Shown: one piece after another, positions 1 to 5,145 of the stretch | Numbering within the stretch: position 1 is the first letter of the stretch | Layout: each line of letters begins with the position of its first letter | Source: Clostridia bacterium | GTDB taxonomy: Bacteria > Bacillota > Clostridia > Monoglobales > Firm-18 | Reading direction: 5' to 3' | Assembly: GCA_017408205.1 (NCBI GenBank) | Contig: JAFQVC010000189.1 | Location: 1-7,955, forward strand | Length of the DNA stretch: 7,955 nucleotides | Notes under the pieces: model-generated | Told to the model about the DNA's origin: nothing | Databases searched by the model: none | Seen by the model: only the letters and a program-made list of their open reading frames with translations | Made by a program: the position numbers and the translations under genes

Positions 1-115
1 AGAACTTGAAGAAGAAATTCTTGATATCTTCTGCGGTGAACCGGGCGGACTTCGTCCGTCAGGACATACACGTGCCCTATGGCATAGGGAAACCGTAACA
101 CCAAACACATTCTAA
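1..115 (+). CDS. C-terminal fragment of an unidentified open reading frame (5' end outside window)
   Basis: An open frame enters from the left edge with its first complete codon at base 2 and stops at TAA 113-115, giving 37 residues. The first part is acidic and helical-looking (ELEEEILDIF), as in a genuine protein C-terminus. The remainder (from about residue 12, ending in HRETVTPNTF) is encoded by DNA with two inverted repeats (43-60 and 75-89), so it may be a translated repeat rather than the original protein end. The stop codon lies inside TTCTAAA, the direct repeat that borders the adjacent MITE-like element. The product cannot be identified from so short a piece, and it is possible that it is not a gene at all. 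Confidence 0.4.
   Translation, partial: ELEEEILDIFCGEPGGLRPSGHTRALWHRETVTPNTF
43..89. repeat. Two adjacent small inverted repeats
   Basis: The first is a stem of about 7 bp, GGCGGAC (44-50, one G.U pair) against GTCCGTC (54-60), with the loop TTC. The second is the 15-bp near-perfect palindrome CCCTATGGCATAGGG (75-89). Neither is followed by a T-run, so neither is a standard terminator. They resemble an intergenic repeat unit or a structured RNA tail. Their function is unknown. Confidence 0.5.
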
Positions 116-116
116 A
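110..116 (+). repeat. Left copy of 7-bp direct repeat TTCTAAA (putative target-site duplication)
   Basis: TTCTAAA abuts the left GGGTGT end of the inverted-repeat element and is repeated exactly at 276-282. It contains the stop codon (113-115) of the left-edge open frame. Confidence 0.65.
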
Positions 117-275
117 GGGTGTAAAAAATGCGCACACCACACAAGGCAAAAGATAAATAAACGCCTTGGAATGTGACATCTAAACCAAAATAAAACAAAA
201 TTTAAGGTAGGGATTCGTCGAGTGACGAATCCCTATTTTATATTGCCTTGTGTGGTGTGCGCATTTTTTACACCC
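117..275. mobile_element. MITE-like element with 33-bp perfect terminal inverted repeats
   Basis: Positions 117-149 and 243-275 are exact reverse complements over 33 bp, beginning GGGTGTAAAAAATGCG and ending CGCATTTTTTACACCC. The element is 159 bp long, and its 93-bp centre (150-242) holds no open frame of note. Directly outside both ends lies the same 7-bp word, TTCTAAA (110-116 and 276-282), which fits a target-site duplication; its AA and TT edges extend the inverted repeat to 35 bp (115-149/243-277). Long terminal repeats, no transposase and a direct-repeat border are the hallmarks of a non-autonomous element mobilised in trans. I cannot name the parent insertion-sequence family. As RNA it would fold into one long hairpin and could also end transcription from the left-hand gene. 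Confidence 0.75.
208..242 (+). terminator. Hairpin inside the MITE-like element, terminator-like
   Basis: TAGGGATTCGTC (208-219) pairs perfectly with GACGAATCCCTA (224-235) around the loop GAGT, and is followed by TTTTATAT. The shape is that of an intrinsic terminator reading left to right. It sits off-centre within the inverted-repeat element and could be element cargo or part of its structure. Confidence 0.5.
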
Positions 276-282
276 TTCTAAA
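276..282 (+). repeat. Right copy of 7-bp direct repeat TTCTAAA (putative target-site duplication)
   Basis: TTCTAAA abuts the right ACACCC end of the inverted-repeat element and matches 110-116 exactly. Removing one copy plus the element would restore a continuous CACATTCTAAATTTTCC junction. Confidence 0.65.
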
Positions 283-289
283 TTTTCCG

Positions 290-318
290 TTGAAATCTAT
301 TTATAAATATTGTATAAT
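290..318 (+). promoter_or_regulatory. Promoter of the alcohol dehydrogenase gene
   Basis: TTGAAA (290-295), a 17-bp spacer and TATAAT (313-318) make a near-consensus housekeeping promoter. Transcription would start near 325, upstream of the ribosome site AAGGAG (332-337) and ATG 347. The MITE-like element ends only 14 bp before the -35 box. Confidence 0.85.
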
Positions 319-346
319 GTTGTATGTAAATAAGGAGATGAAACCA

Positions 347-1516
347 ATGCTTGATTTTATGTATAACGCCTATACAAAAGTATATTTTGGTAAAGGCAAA
401 GAAAAAGAAGTAGGAAAAATAATTACCGAATACGGCTACAAAAAAATAATGATGCAGTACGGCAAGGAAAGCATAAAAAAATCAGGACTTTACGATGTTG
501 TAATGAACAGTTTAAAAGAAAGTAATATTGAAGTTGTGGAAATGGGCGGTGTTGAGCCAAATCCTAAACTTGATTTTGTCCGTAAAGCGGCAGAAGTTGC
601 AAAAAAAGAAAAAGTGGAAATGATTTTGGCTGTGGGTGGAGGAAGCGTTATTGATTCCTGTAAGGCAACGGCAGTTGCCGCCGCTAATAACTGCGATGTA
701 TGGGATGTTATTACAAGAAAAATCAAGCCGACTACTTCCATACCCGTTGCGAGTATCTTGACTTTATCTGCCGCAGGAAGCGAAATGAGTAATTCGGCTG
801 TAATAACAAATATGGAAGAAAATATGAAACGCGGTTTTAACGGAGAGTATAACAGATGTAAGTTTTCAATATGTAACCCCGAACTTACTTTTACGGTAGG
901 AAAATACCAGACCGCCTGCGGTGTTGTTGATATTATGGCACACACCCTTGAACGTTACTTCACACCTTATCCGCCTACAGAACTGACTGACAGAATTTCG
1001 GAAGGTCTTATGAAAGCGGTAGTAAAAGCAGGTGCGGTTGCAGTGGAAAAACCCGATGATTATGATGCAAGGGCAAATCTTATGTGGGCGTCAAGTATTT
1101 CACATAATGGTCTTACCGATTGCGGACGGGAATACTACCTTTGTGTTCACCAGATTGAACACGGTTTAAGTGGTGAGTTTGACTTTGTGCCTCACGGTGC
1201 AGGACTTGCAGTGCTTTTACCTGCCTGGGGAAAATATATGTATAAAAATGACCCGTCACGTTTTGCAGGGTTTGCACGTGGTGTATTTGATGTGAACGAG
1301 GAAGATGATATGGAGTGCGCACGTCTCGGCGTTGAAAAAATGGCACAGTTCTTTGCCTCAATCGGAATGCCCAAAAGTATAAGAGAATTTGGTATAAAAG
1401 AAGAATCATTGGAAAGAATTGCATATCTTACAACCTTTGGAAAAACAAGAACGATACAGAGTCTTATAGAACTTGACTATGATAAGGTTCTGGAAATATT
1501 AAAAATAGCGTATTAA
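347..1516 (+). CDS. Iron-containing alcohol dehydrogenase, YqhD/butanol dehydrogenase type
   Basis: This 389-residue protein belongs to the group III metal-dependent alcohol dehydrogenases and is closest in character to NAD(P)H-dependent YqhD/BdhA/BdhB enzymes, which reduce aldehydes to alcohols in the cytoplasm. Visible marks are the nucleotide-binding GGGS (97-100), the loop LTLSAAGSEMS (138-148), and the expected metal ligands D195 and H199 (GVVDIMAHTLERYF), H268 (VHQIEHGLS) and H283 (PHGAGLA). The HGAGLAVLLPAW stretch is typical of the Bdh/YqhD branch. The length is normal for the family. ATG 347 is chosen because AAGGAG (332-337) lies 9 bp upstream; the longer frame from TTG 248 starts inside the inverted-repeat element and upstream of the promoter. 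It is transcribed alone and meets the DeoR-type gene head-on at a shared terminator. The true substrate (butyraldehyde, a toxic aldehyde or a sugar-derived aldehyde) cannot be told from sequence. Confidence 0.93.
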   Translation: MLDFMYNAYTKVYFGKGKEKEVGKIITEYGYKKIMMQYGKESIKKSGLYDVVMNSLKESNIEVVEMGGVEPNPKLDFVRKAAEVAKKEKVEMILAVGGGSVIDSCKATAVAAANNCDVWDVITRKIKPTTSIPVASILTLSAAGSEMSNSAVITNMEENMKRGFNGEYNRCKFSICNPELTFTVGKYQTACGVVDIMAHTLERYFTPYPPTELTDRISEGLMKAVVKAGAVAVEKPDDYDARANLMWASSISHNGLTDCGREYYLCVHQIEHGLSGEFDFVPHGAGLAVLLPAWGKYMYKNDPSRFAGFARGVFDVNEEDDMECARLGVEKMAQFFASIGMPKSIREFGIKEESLERIAYLTTFGKTRTIQSLIELDYDKVLEILKIAY

Positions 1517-1542
1517 AAAAGATGCCGTCAGGCATCTTTTTT
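1515..1542. terminator. Bidirectional terminator between convergent alcohol dehydrogenase and DeoR-type genes
   Basis: AAAAAAGATGCC (1515-1526) pairs with GGCATCTTTTTT (1531-1542) around the loop GTCA. The A-run and T-run supply a U-tract in both directions. It overlaps the stop codons of both genes (TAA 1514-1516 on + and the minus-strand stop at 1541-1543), so one 28-bp hairpin serves both. Confidence 0.9.
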
Positions 1543-2251
1543 ATAAGTATTCCTTTGGAAAGTTACTATCCGTTATTATTTTAGTTATTTCACTTTTGTA
1601 GCAAACGTGGTGAGTGTAAATTTTCCCTGCTTTGCTGCTGTCGCATAAAAATACTGTTTGTATTCCCCTTTTGATTGCTGCACGTCTTAAGGCGGTTTCG
1701 CTTTGGGATACATCGGTGATTTCCCCGTTAACGTCTATTCCTTGACTTGAGAAAAATACCAGTTCGGGACGGTACATATCAAGTGAACGACAGGCAAGTT
1801 CTCCCACATAAGCAAGATTTCGGGGTATCAGTTCCCCGCCTGTTAAAATCAATTTGTTGTTGGTAAAGGCCAGAGTGTCGATAACCTTTTGGCTGTTGCT
1901 TATTACTGTCATATCTTTTTTGTGCTTGATATAAGGCAGTATGTGTAAGGCGGTGGAGGAAGAGTCTATAAAAATTGTCTGACCGTCTTTTACCAGTTGT
2001 GCCGCTTGCTTTCCTATTTCGTCTTTTTCGTCTGCATGCTGGAAACTGCGTAAAGTCAGCGGCATATCCTCTTTGTTTAAAGTTACTCCCCCGTAAACTC
2101 GTTTTAACAGACCGTCTTTTTCCATTGCATCAACATCTCGTCTTACCGTTGCCTCGCTGACATATAAAACTTTTGCTATCTGACCTATTCGTAATGTAGG
2201 CGTCTTTTCTAAAAGTGCCCGTATTTGCGTAAAGCGTTCAACTTGTAACAT
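1541..2251 (-). CDS. DeoR/GlpR-family transcriptional regulator
   Basis: This 236-residue cytoplasmic repressor has the standard DeoR layout. An N-terminal winged helix-turn-helix spans about 3-57 (recognition helix near VSEATVRRDVDAME, 31-44, then KRVYGGV), and a C-terminal DeoRC sugar-phosphate-binding domain covers about 75-230. The latter shows FIDSSSTALHI (94-104), ISNSQKV (117-123), LTGGE (136-140), VGELA (149-153) and FLCDSSKAGK (201-210). Family members usually bind a phosphorylated sugar or polyol intermediate and repress a neighbouring operon. ATG 2251 is chosen over the ATG at 2314 because GAGGT lies just upstream and the HTH then starts at the usual distance. The gene diverges from the GpsA-like gene across a 151-bp region with a dyad at the two -35 boxes, so autorepression plus control of that gene is the simplest inference. 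The effector is unknown. Confidence 0.93.
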   Translation of the reverse strand: MLQVERFTQIRALLEKTPTLRIGQIAKVLYVSEATVRRDVDAMEKDGLLKRVYGGVTLNKEDMPLTLRSFQHADEKDEIGKQAAQLVKDGQTIFIDSSSTALHILPYIKHKKDMTVISNSQKVIDTLAFTNNKLILTGGELIPRNLAYVGELACRSLDMYRPELVFFSSQGIDVNGEITDVSQSETALRRAAIKRGIQTVFLCDSSKAGKIYTHHVCYKSEITKIITDSNFPKEYL

Positions 2252-2280
2252 TTTTACCTCATTTCCTGCACGACTTTGAC

Positions 2281-2302
2281 AATCTTTATGAAAGATTTTC
2301 AT
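2281..2302. repeat. Two overlapping perfect inverted repeats in the divergent regulatory region
   Basis: AATCTTT (2281-2287) pairs with AAAGATT (2291-2297), and ATGAAA (2288-2293) pairs with TTTCAT (2297-2302). The arms overlap, so only one can form as RNA, but both could be read as DNA operator half-sites. They cover the presumed regulator -10 region. Confidence 0.45.
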
Positions 2303-2314
2303 AATATGTGTCAA
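2285..2314 (-). promoter_or_regulatory. Probable promoter of the DeoR-type regulator
   Basis: On the minus strand a perfect TTGACA (2314-2309) is followed 18 bp later by CATAAA (2290-2285), a weak -10. The strong -35 and weak -10 would suit a modestly expressed regulator. The -10 lies inside the overlapping inverted repeats at 2281-2302. Confidence 0.5.
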
Positions 2315-2323
2315 TGCTTGACA
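2309..2323. promoter_or_regulatory. Candidate operator: TGTCAA-N3-TTGACA dyad joining two divergent -35 boxes
   Basis: TGTCAATGCTTGACA is an inverted repeat with 6-bp arms made of the two back-to-back -35 boxes. A third TTGACA (2276-2281) lies 42 bp from the one at 2318, about four helical turns. A repressor bound here would block both promoters. Because the arms are also -35 boxes, part of the symmetry may simply reflect promoter sequence. Confidence 0.4.
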
Positions 2324-2346
2324 AAGTTTGCAACATTATTTATACT
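2318..2346 (+). promoter_or_regulatory. Promoter of the GpsA-like gene
   Basis: TTGACA (2318-2323), a 17-bp spacer and TATACT (2341-2346) form a near-consensus promoter. The expected start near 2353 leaves a leader of about 50 bases before ATG 2403. Such a strong promoter is consistent with control by a repressor. Confidence 0.85.
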
Positions 2347-2387
2347 GAATTATAACATAAGCAGTTGAGTTTTTCAATAATTTTAAT

Positions 2388-2393
2388 AAAGGA
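2388..2393 (+). promoter_or_regulatory. Ribosome binding site deciding the GpsA-like start
   Basis: AAAGGA abuts ATG 2394 with no spacing but stands 9 bp before the in-frame ATG 2403. The second ATG is therefore the likely start, and it also begins the protein directly at the first Rossmann strand (MAVITVICSG). Confidence 0.75.
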
Positions 2394-2402
2394 ATGATAA
2401 AA

Positions 2403-3491
2403 ATGGCAGTAATTACAGTAATCTGTTCGGGTATGATGGGAACAGCCATTACATACCCTGCGGCACAAAACGGTCACACAATTCGTCTGGTGGGGTCTCC
2501 TCTTGACAACGAAATAATCGAGCACGGACAAAAAACAGGTGAACACCTTAATTTGTCAAAATACAGAAAAAACAACGACACCAGCGGAGTTGATGCCCCC
2601 GTTTTAACCCCCGATAATGTTACTTTCCACTATTTTGAAGAAATGGAACAGTGCATAAAGGGGGCAGATTTAATCATCTGCGGTGTTTCATCTTTTGGTA
2701 TGGAATGGTTTTGCAACAATGTTATCCCCAAGTTGCCCGAAGATGTACCTCTTTTGTCAATTTCAAAAGGTATGGTAGATGACGGCGAAAACAAAGGTCA
2801 CCTTATTTCATATCCCGAATATATGCTTCGTTTTACAGATAAAGATTTGAAAATTTATGCTGTGGGCGGACCTTGTACCTCCTACGAACTTGTTGACAAA
2901 GACCCTACAGAAGTAACTTTCTGTGGTCCCGATATGAAAACACTTCGCTGGTTAAAAGGGATTTTTGAAACGGATTATTACAATATCAGTCTTTCAACCG
3001 ATGTGTTTGGTGTGGAATGTACCGTTGCTCTTAAAAACGCTTACGCGTTAGGCGTCGCTCTTGCAATCGGTATGTCATATAAAAGAGAGGGCAAAGTTTT
3101 TGAACACTATAACTCTCAGGCAGGTATATTTACTCAGGCGTCAAAGGAAATGTATCTTTTGCTGGATATTTTGGGCGGTACCGCAAAGCGTAATATTTTC
3201 CTGGGTGTAGGCGACCTTTACGTTACAGTTTTTGGCGGCAGAAACAGACAACTCGGTTCTTTGTTAGGTCAGGGCTATACCTATGAGGAAGCAATGGAAA
3301 AACTGGCAGGAATTACGTTGGAGGGCGTGGTAATAAGCGAGCGTACAGCAAAAGCAGTACAGCAACTGTCAGCCCTTGGAAAACTTGATATCAATGATTT
3401 CCCGCTTATTATGCATATAAACGAATTGTTGTTTGAAAACAAAAGAGTGAATGTTCCGTGGAAAAAGTTTGAAACAGAATATGAAAATTAA
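2403..3491 (+). CDS. GpsA-like NAD(P)-dependent glycerol-3-phosphate dehydrogenase family protein
   Basis: This 362-residue cytoplasmic protein has the two-domain GpsA fold. An N-terminal Rossmann domain begins ICSGMMGTA (7-15), and SKG (121-123) and the GP turn (156-157) follow. The C-terminal helical domain has STDVFGVECTVALKNAYALG (198-217), whose K211 matches the catalytic lysine of the family, then GVGDLYVTVFGGRNRQLG (268-285) and a late EGV (307-309). GpsA interconverts dihydroxyacetone phosphate and sn-glycerol 3-phosphate for phospholipid synthesis. Two things are unusual: the length is about 30 residues above typical GpsA, and the first glycine of the GxGxxG dinucleotide motif is a cysteine (CSGMMG). 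This may therefore be a paralogue acting on a related phosphorylated substrate. A divergent DeoR-type gene suggests regulation by a sugar or polyol phosphate. Family assignment is firm; the exact substrate is not. Confidence 0.88.
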   Translation: MAVITVICSGMMGTAITYPAAQNGHTIRLVGSPLDNEIIEHGQKTGEHLNLSKYRKNNDTSGVDAPVLTPDNVTFHYFEEMEQCIKGADLIICGVSSFGMEWFCNNVIPKLPEDVPLLSISKGMVDDGENKGHLISYPEYMLRFTDKDLKIYAVGGPCTSYELVDKDPTEVTFCGPDMKTLRWLKGIFETDYYNISLSTDVFGVECTVALKNAYALGVALAIGMSYKREGKVFEHYNSQAGIFTQASKEMYLLLDILGGTAKRNIFLGVGDLYVTVFGGRNRQLGSLLGQGYTYEEAMEKLAGITLEGVVISERTAKAVQQLSALGKLDINDFPLIMHINELLFENKRVNVPWKKFETEYEN

Positions 3492-3495
3492 TAAA

Positions 3496-3521
3496 AAGCA
3501 CTTGGGTTAACCCAAGTGCTT
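3496..3521. terminator. Bidirectional terminator, 26-bp perfect palindrome
   Basis: AAGCACTTGGGTT (3496-3508) is followed at once by its exact complement AACCCAAGTGCTT (3509-3521). A-rich sequence precedes it (TTTTT when read on the minus strand) and ATTGTTTT follows it. It separates the convergent GpsA-like gene (stop 3489-3491) and the membrane protein gene (minus-strand stop at 3528-3530). The U-tract is better for the minus-strand gene. Confidence 0.88.
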
Positions 3522-3527
3522 ATTGTT

Positions 3528-4151
3528 TTAAAAGTCATAATTTACAAGAACAAGCCATATAACAAACAGTACTACAAGTTTTATTGGTAATGGCCACCCC
3601 ATATTTTTGGATCGAAGAATTCCGATACTTGCAACAGCAGCAATTGCAAAGCAGATAAATTTAAAAATTGCTCCGCTTGTAATCATACCCCATACCGTAT
3701 CACCTACAAGTGAATAAAGTATAACGATTGCTACAATTACCAGAATTACTTTAAATGTTCCGCTGCCCGAAAAACCTGCTGTTCCGTTTTTTCTGTATTC
3801 TCCGTTCTGAGTGCGGTTATGTGCCTGGTTTGCATAAAATTTAAACTGACCTTTTAAAGAGTATCCGTCTTTTAAGTTGTCTCGGTATTCAGGTTTGCTT
3901 TTTACAAGATGCTTTTCACTAAGACCAAAAGAATATAAAAGATTTCGGTCTTTCGCAAGTATTGTCATAGTGTAATCTGCGCTTGAGTAAAAGTCATTTT
4001 CATAATAACTTCTTCCGTGACTGCGTAAATCAATATTGTTTCGTCTCATCCATTTTGAAAAACGCTCCTCCAAATCAGCAATTGATTTGCAGTTTCTTGC
4101 CAGACCTGTCTGACTGAATTCATATAAAAGTTGTTTTTTGCTTACTGCCAT
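3528..4151 (-). CDS. Unrecognised protein: soluble N-terminal half, three membrane segments
   Basis: I do not recognise this 207-residue protein. Residues 1-130 are polar, basic and rich in Tyr, Asn, Arg and Lys, with a helical start (SKKQLLYEFSQTGLARNCKSIADLEERFSKWMRR) and no signal peptide. A Gly/Ser/Thr linker (123-132) leads into three hydrophobic segments at about 133-150, 161-179 and 188-204, and the protein ends VNYDF. The charged N-terminal half is probably cytoplasmic. ATG 4151 is preferred to the upstream ATG 4184, which lies within the tRNA terminator stem; AGGGGGT precedes 4151 at about 10 bp. No separate promoter is evident, so expression may rely on readthrough from the tRNA unit ending just upstream. 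The orderly frame, ribosome site and own terminator argue that it is a real gene. Confidence 0.75.
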   Translation of the reverse strand: MAVSKKQLLYEFSQTGLARNCKSIADLEERFSKWMRRNNIDLRSHGRSYYENDFYSSADYTMTILAKDRNLLYSFGLSEKHLVKSKPEYRDNLKDGYSLKGQFKFYANQAHNRTQNGEYRKNGTAGFSGSGTFKVILVIVAIVILYSLVGDTVWGMITSGAIFKFICFAIAAVASIGILRSKNMGWPLPIKLVVLFVIWLVLVNYDF

Positions 4152-4167
4152 TTTATAGTTACCCCCT

Positions 4168-4199
4168 AAAAAATATCGGAGCAAAGCTTACTTTGCTCC
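4168..4199 (-). terminator. Terminator of the tRNA unit
   Basis: On the minus strand GGAGCAAAG pairs with CTTTGCTCC (stem 4199-4191 with 4186-4178, loop TAAG) and is followed by GATATTTTTTAG. It starts only 4 bp beyond the CCA end of tRNA-Leu and ends about 16 bp before the start codon of the membrane protein gene. Confidence 0.85.
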
Positions 4200-4203
4200 T
4201 ACT

Positions 4204-4290
4204 TGGTGCACCTGACAGGACTTGAACCTGCATGAAATTGCTTTCACATGGACCTGAACCATGCGCGTCTGCCAATTCCGCCACAGGTGC
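4204..4290 (-). tRNA. tRNA-Leu (anticodon CAG)
   Basis: Read on the minus strand, an 87-base class II tRNA runs from GCACCTG (4290) to CAGGTGC-A-CCA (4204). The anticodon arm is CATGG-TTCAGGT-CCATG, giving anticodon CAG, which reads CUG. A long variable arm (TGAAAGCAATTTCA) and the D-loop GGAATTGGCAGAC are typical of leucine tRNAs. The T-loop is TTCAAGT. The 3' CCA is encoded. Confidence 0.96.
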
Positions 4291-4323
4291 GAATATAAAT
4301 ATTAAATATAAAAAAGCAAAAGT

Positions 4324-4399
4324 TGGAGCTGGTGGCGTGACTCGAACACGTGACCTGCGCATTACGAATGCGCTGCACTACCAACTGTGCTACACCAGC
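4324..4399 (-). tRNA. tRNA-Thr (anticodon CGT)
   Basis: Read on the minus strand, a 76-base class I tRNA runs from GCTGGTG (4399) to CACCAGC-T-CCA (4324). The anticodon arm GCGCA-TTCGTAA-TGCGC gives anticodon CGT, which reads ACG. The T-loop is TTCGAGT; the T-stem has one A.C mismatch at its outer pair. The 3' CCA is encoded. It lies 33 bp upstream of tRNA-Leu in the same transcript. Confidence 0.96.
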
Positions 4400-4409
4400 A
4401 TACCTCTAT

Positions 4410-4438
4410 ATTATACAAATTTTTATTTTCCAAGTCAA
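4410..4438 (-). promoter_or_regulatory. Promoter of the tRNA-Thr/tRNA-Leu unit
   Basis: On the minus strand TTGACT (4438-4433), a 17-bp spacer and TATAAT (4415-4410) form a near-perfect promoter. The predicted start is only a few bases from the mature 5' end of tRNA-Thr at 4399, so the leader is very short. Confidence 0.9.
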
Positions 4439-4475
4439 GGCATAATGCAAACTTATTTTATATATTTTATAGTAA

Positions 4476-4481
4476 AAGGAG
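4476..4481 (+). promoter_or_regulatory. Ribosome binding site deciding the yunB start
   Basis: AAGGAG is one base from ATG 4483 but 7 bp from the in-frame ATG 4489, so 4489 is taken as the start. Longer in-frame extensions run back across the tRNA-Thr gene and are not credible. Confidence 0.75.
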
Positions 4482-4488
4482 TATGCCT

Positions 4489-5145
4489 ATGTTAAGATTC
4501 AGAAAATACAGCGGCAGATTTATTTATGCGGTAAACATAAGAAAAATATTCTGGTTTATAATTTTGCTTGTTTTTCTTGCAGGGCTTGTTATAACTACAT
4601 ATTCTGTTCAGCAATCATTTATTCCTGTAGTAACTGTTACTGCAAAAACAACTGCTGTACGCGAAGTTGAAAATATAATTGACAGCACCGTATTGACAGT
4701 AATTGAGCAAAACGATGTTTCCTACAACAGTTTATACAGGTTAAAGGAAAATGACAGTGGCGTGGTTTCTGCAGTGGAATCAAACACGAAGAATATAAAC
4801 CTTTTAAAATCACAACTATCAATCAGCATAAACGAAAAAATGGGACAGTTGCAGGAAAAGACACTTCAGATTCCTCTGGGAAGTATTTTTTCATCTGCTA
4901 TGTTTACGGGGTGGGGCCCCAAAATTCCTATTAAAATTAACAGAGTGGGGTATGCTTCTATTGACATAGACGGAGATTTTGTATCTGCAGGAGTTAACCA
5001 GACAAAACATAATATTGTTGCTTCGGTAAATGCCCAAATCAGTATTATACTTATGAAACAAAATATTACAATAAATATTGAAACAACAGTACCTGTTACC
5101 GAAACGGTAATAGTGGGAGAGGTGCCAAGCATTTACAGAAATTAA
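4489..5145 (+). CDS. yunB: Sporulation protein YunB
   Basis: This 218-residue protein has a basic N-terminus, one membrane segment at about 19-39 and an extracytoplasmic domain, the layout of YunB. In Bacillus subtilis yunB is transcribed by the mother-cell factor sigma-E and contributes to spore formation; its biochemical role is not established. Recognisable parts are the conserved stretch after the membrane anchor with AVREVENIIDSTV (56-68), the IPLGSIFSSAMFTGWGPKIPIKI block (128-150), and the C-terminal TETVIVGEVPSIYRN ending with the GEVP motif (210-213). The length is close to family norms. It stands alone, transcribed away from the tRNA unit, and overlaps the end of the convergent U32 gene by 4 bp. 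I found no convincing sigma-E promoter in the short upstream gap. It is the best evidence that this organism, or its ancestor, makes endospores. Confidence 0.87.
   Translation: MLRFRKYSGRFIYAVNIRKIFWFIILLVFLAGLVITTYSVQQSFIPVVTVTAKTTAVREVENIIDSTVLTVIEQNDVSYNSLYRLKENDSGVVSAVESNTKNINLLKSQLSISINEKMGQLQEKTLQIPLGSIFSSAMFTGWGPKIPIKINRVGYASIDIDGDFVSAGVNQTKHNIVASVNAQISIILMKQNITINIETTVPVTETVIVGEVPSIYRN

Noticed and set aside
115..277. Invertible promoter switch bounded by inverted repeats
   Set aside because: No recombinase gene is nearby, the enclosed 93 bp has no outward promoter, and the flanking TTCTAAA direct repeats fit transposition better.
248..346. N-terminal extension of the alcohol dehydrogenase from TTG 248
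   Set aside because: It begins inside the inverted-repeat element and upstream of a strong promoter (290-318). ATG 347 has its own ribosome site and gives the normal family N-terminus.
490..1424. Minus-strand open frames inside the alcohol dehydrogenase gene
   Set aside because: They are antisense shadows with low-complexity translations and no ribosome sites; the plus strand encodes a well-conserved enzyme.
4408..4448. Sigma-E promoter for yunB using CATAATGC (4441-4448)
   Set aside because: Only CATA matches the -10 consensus well, and no convincing -35 lies 13-15 bp upstream. It also overlaps the tRNA promoter.
4159..4495. Open frames across the tRNA genes on both strands
   Set aside because: They read through two clear tRNA genes and are the familiar spurious tRNA-derived frames.
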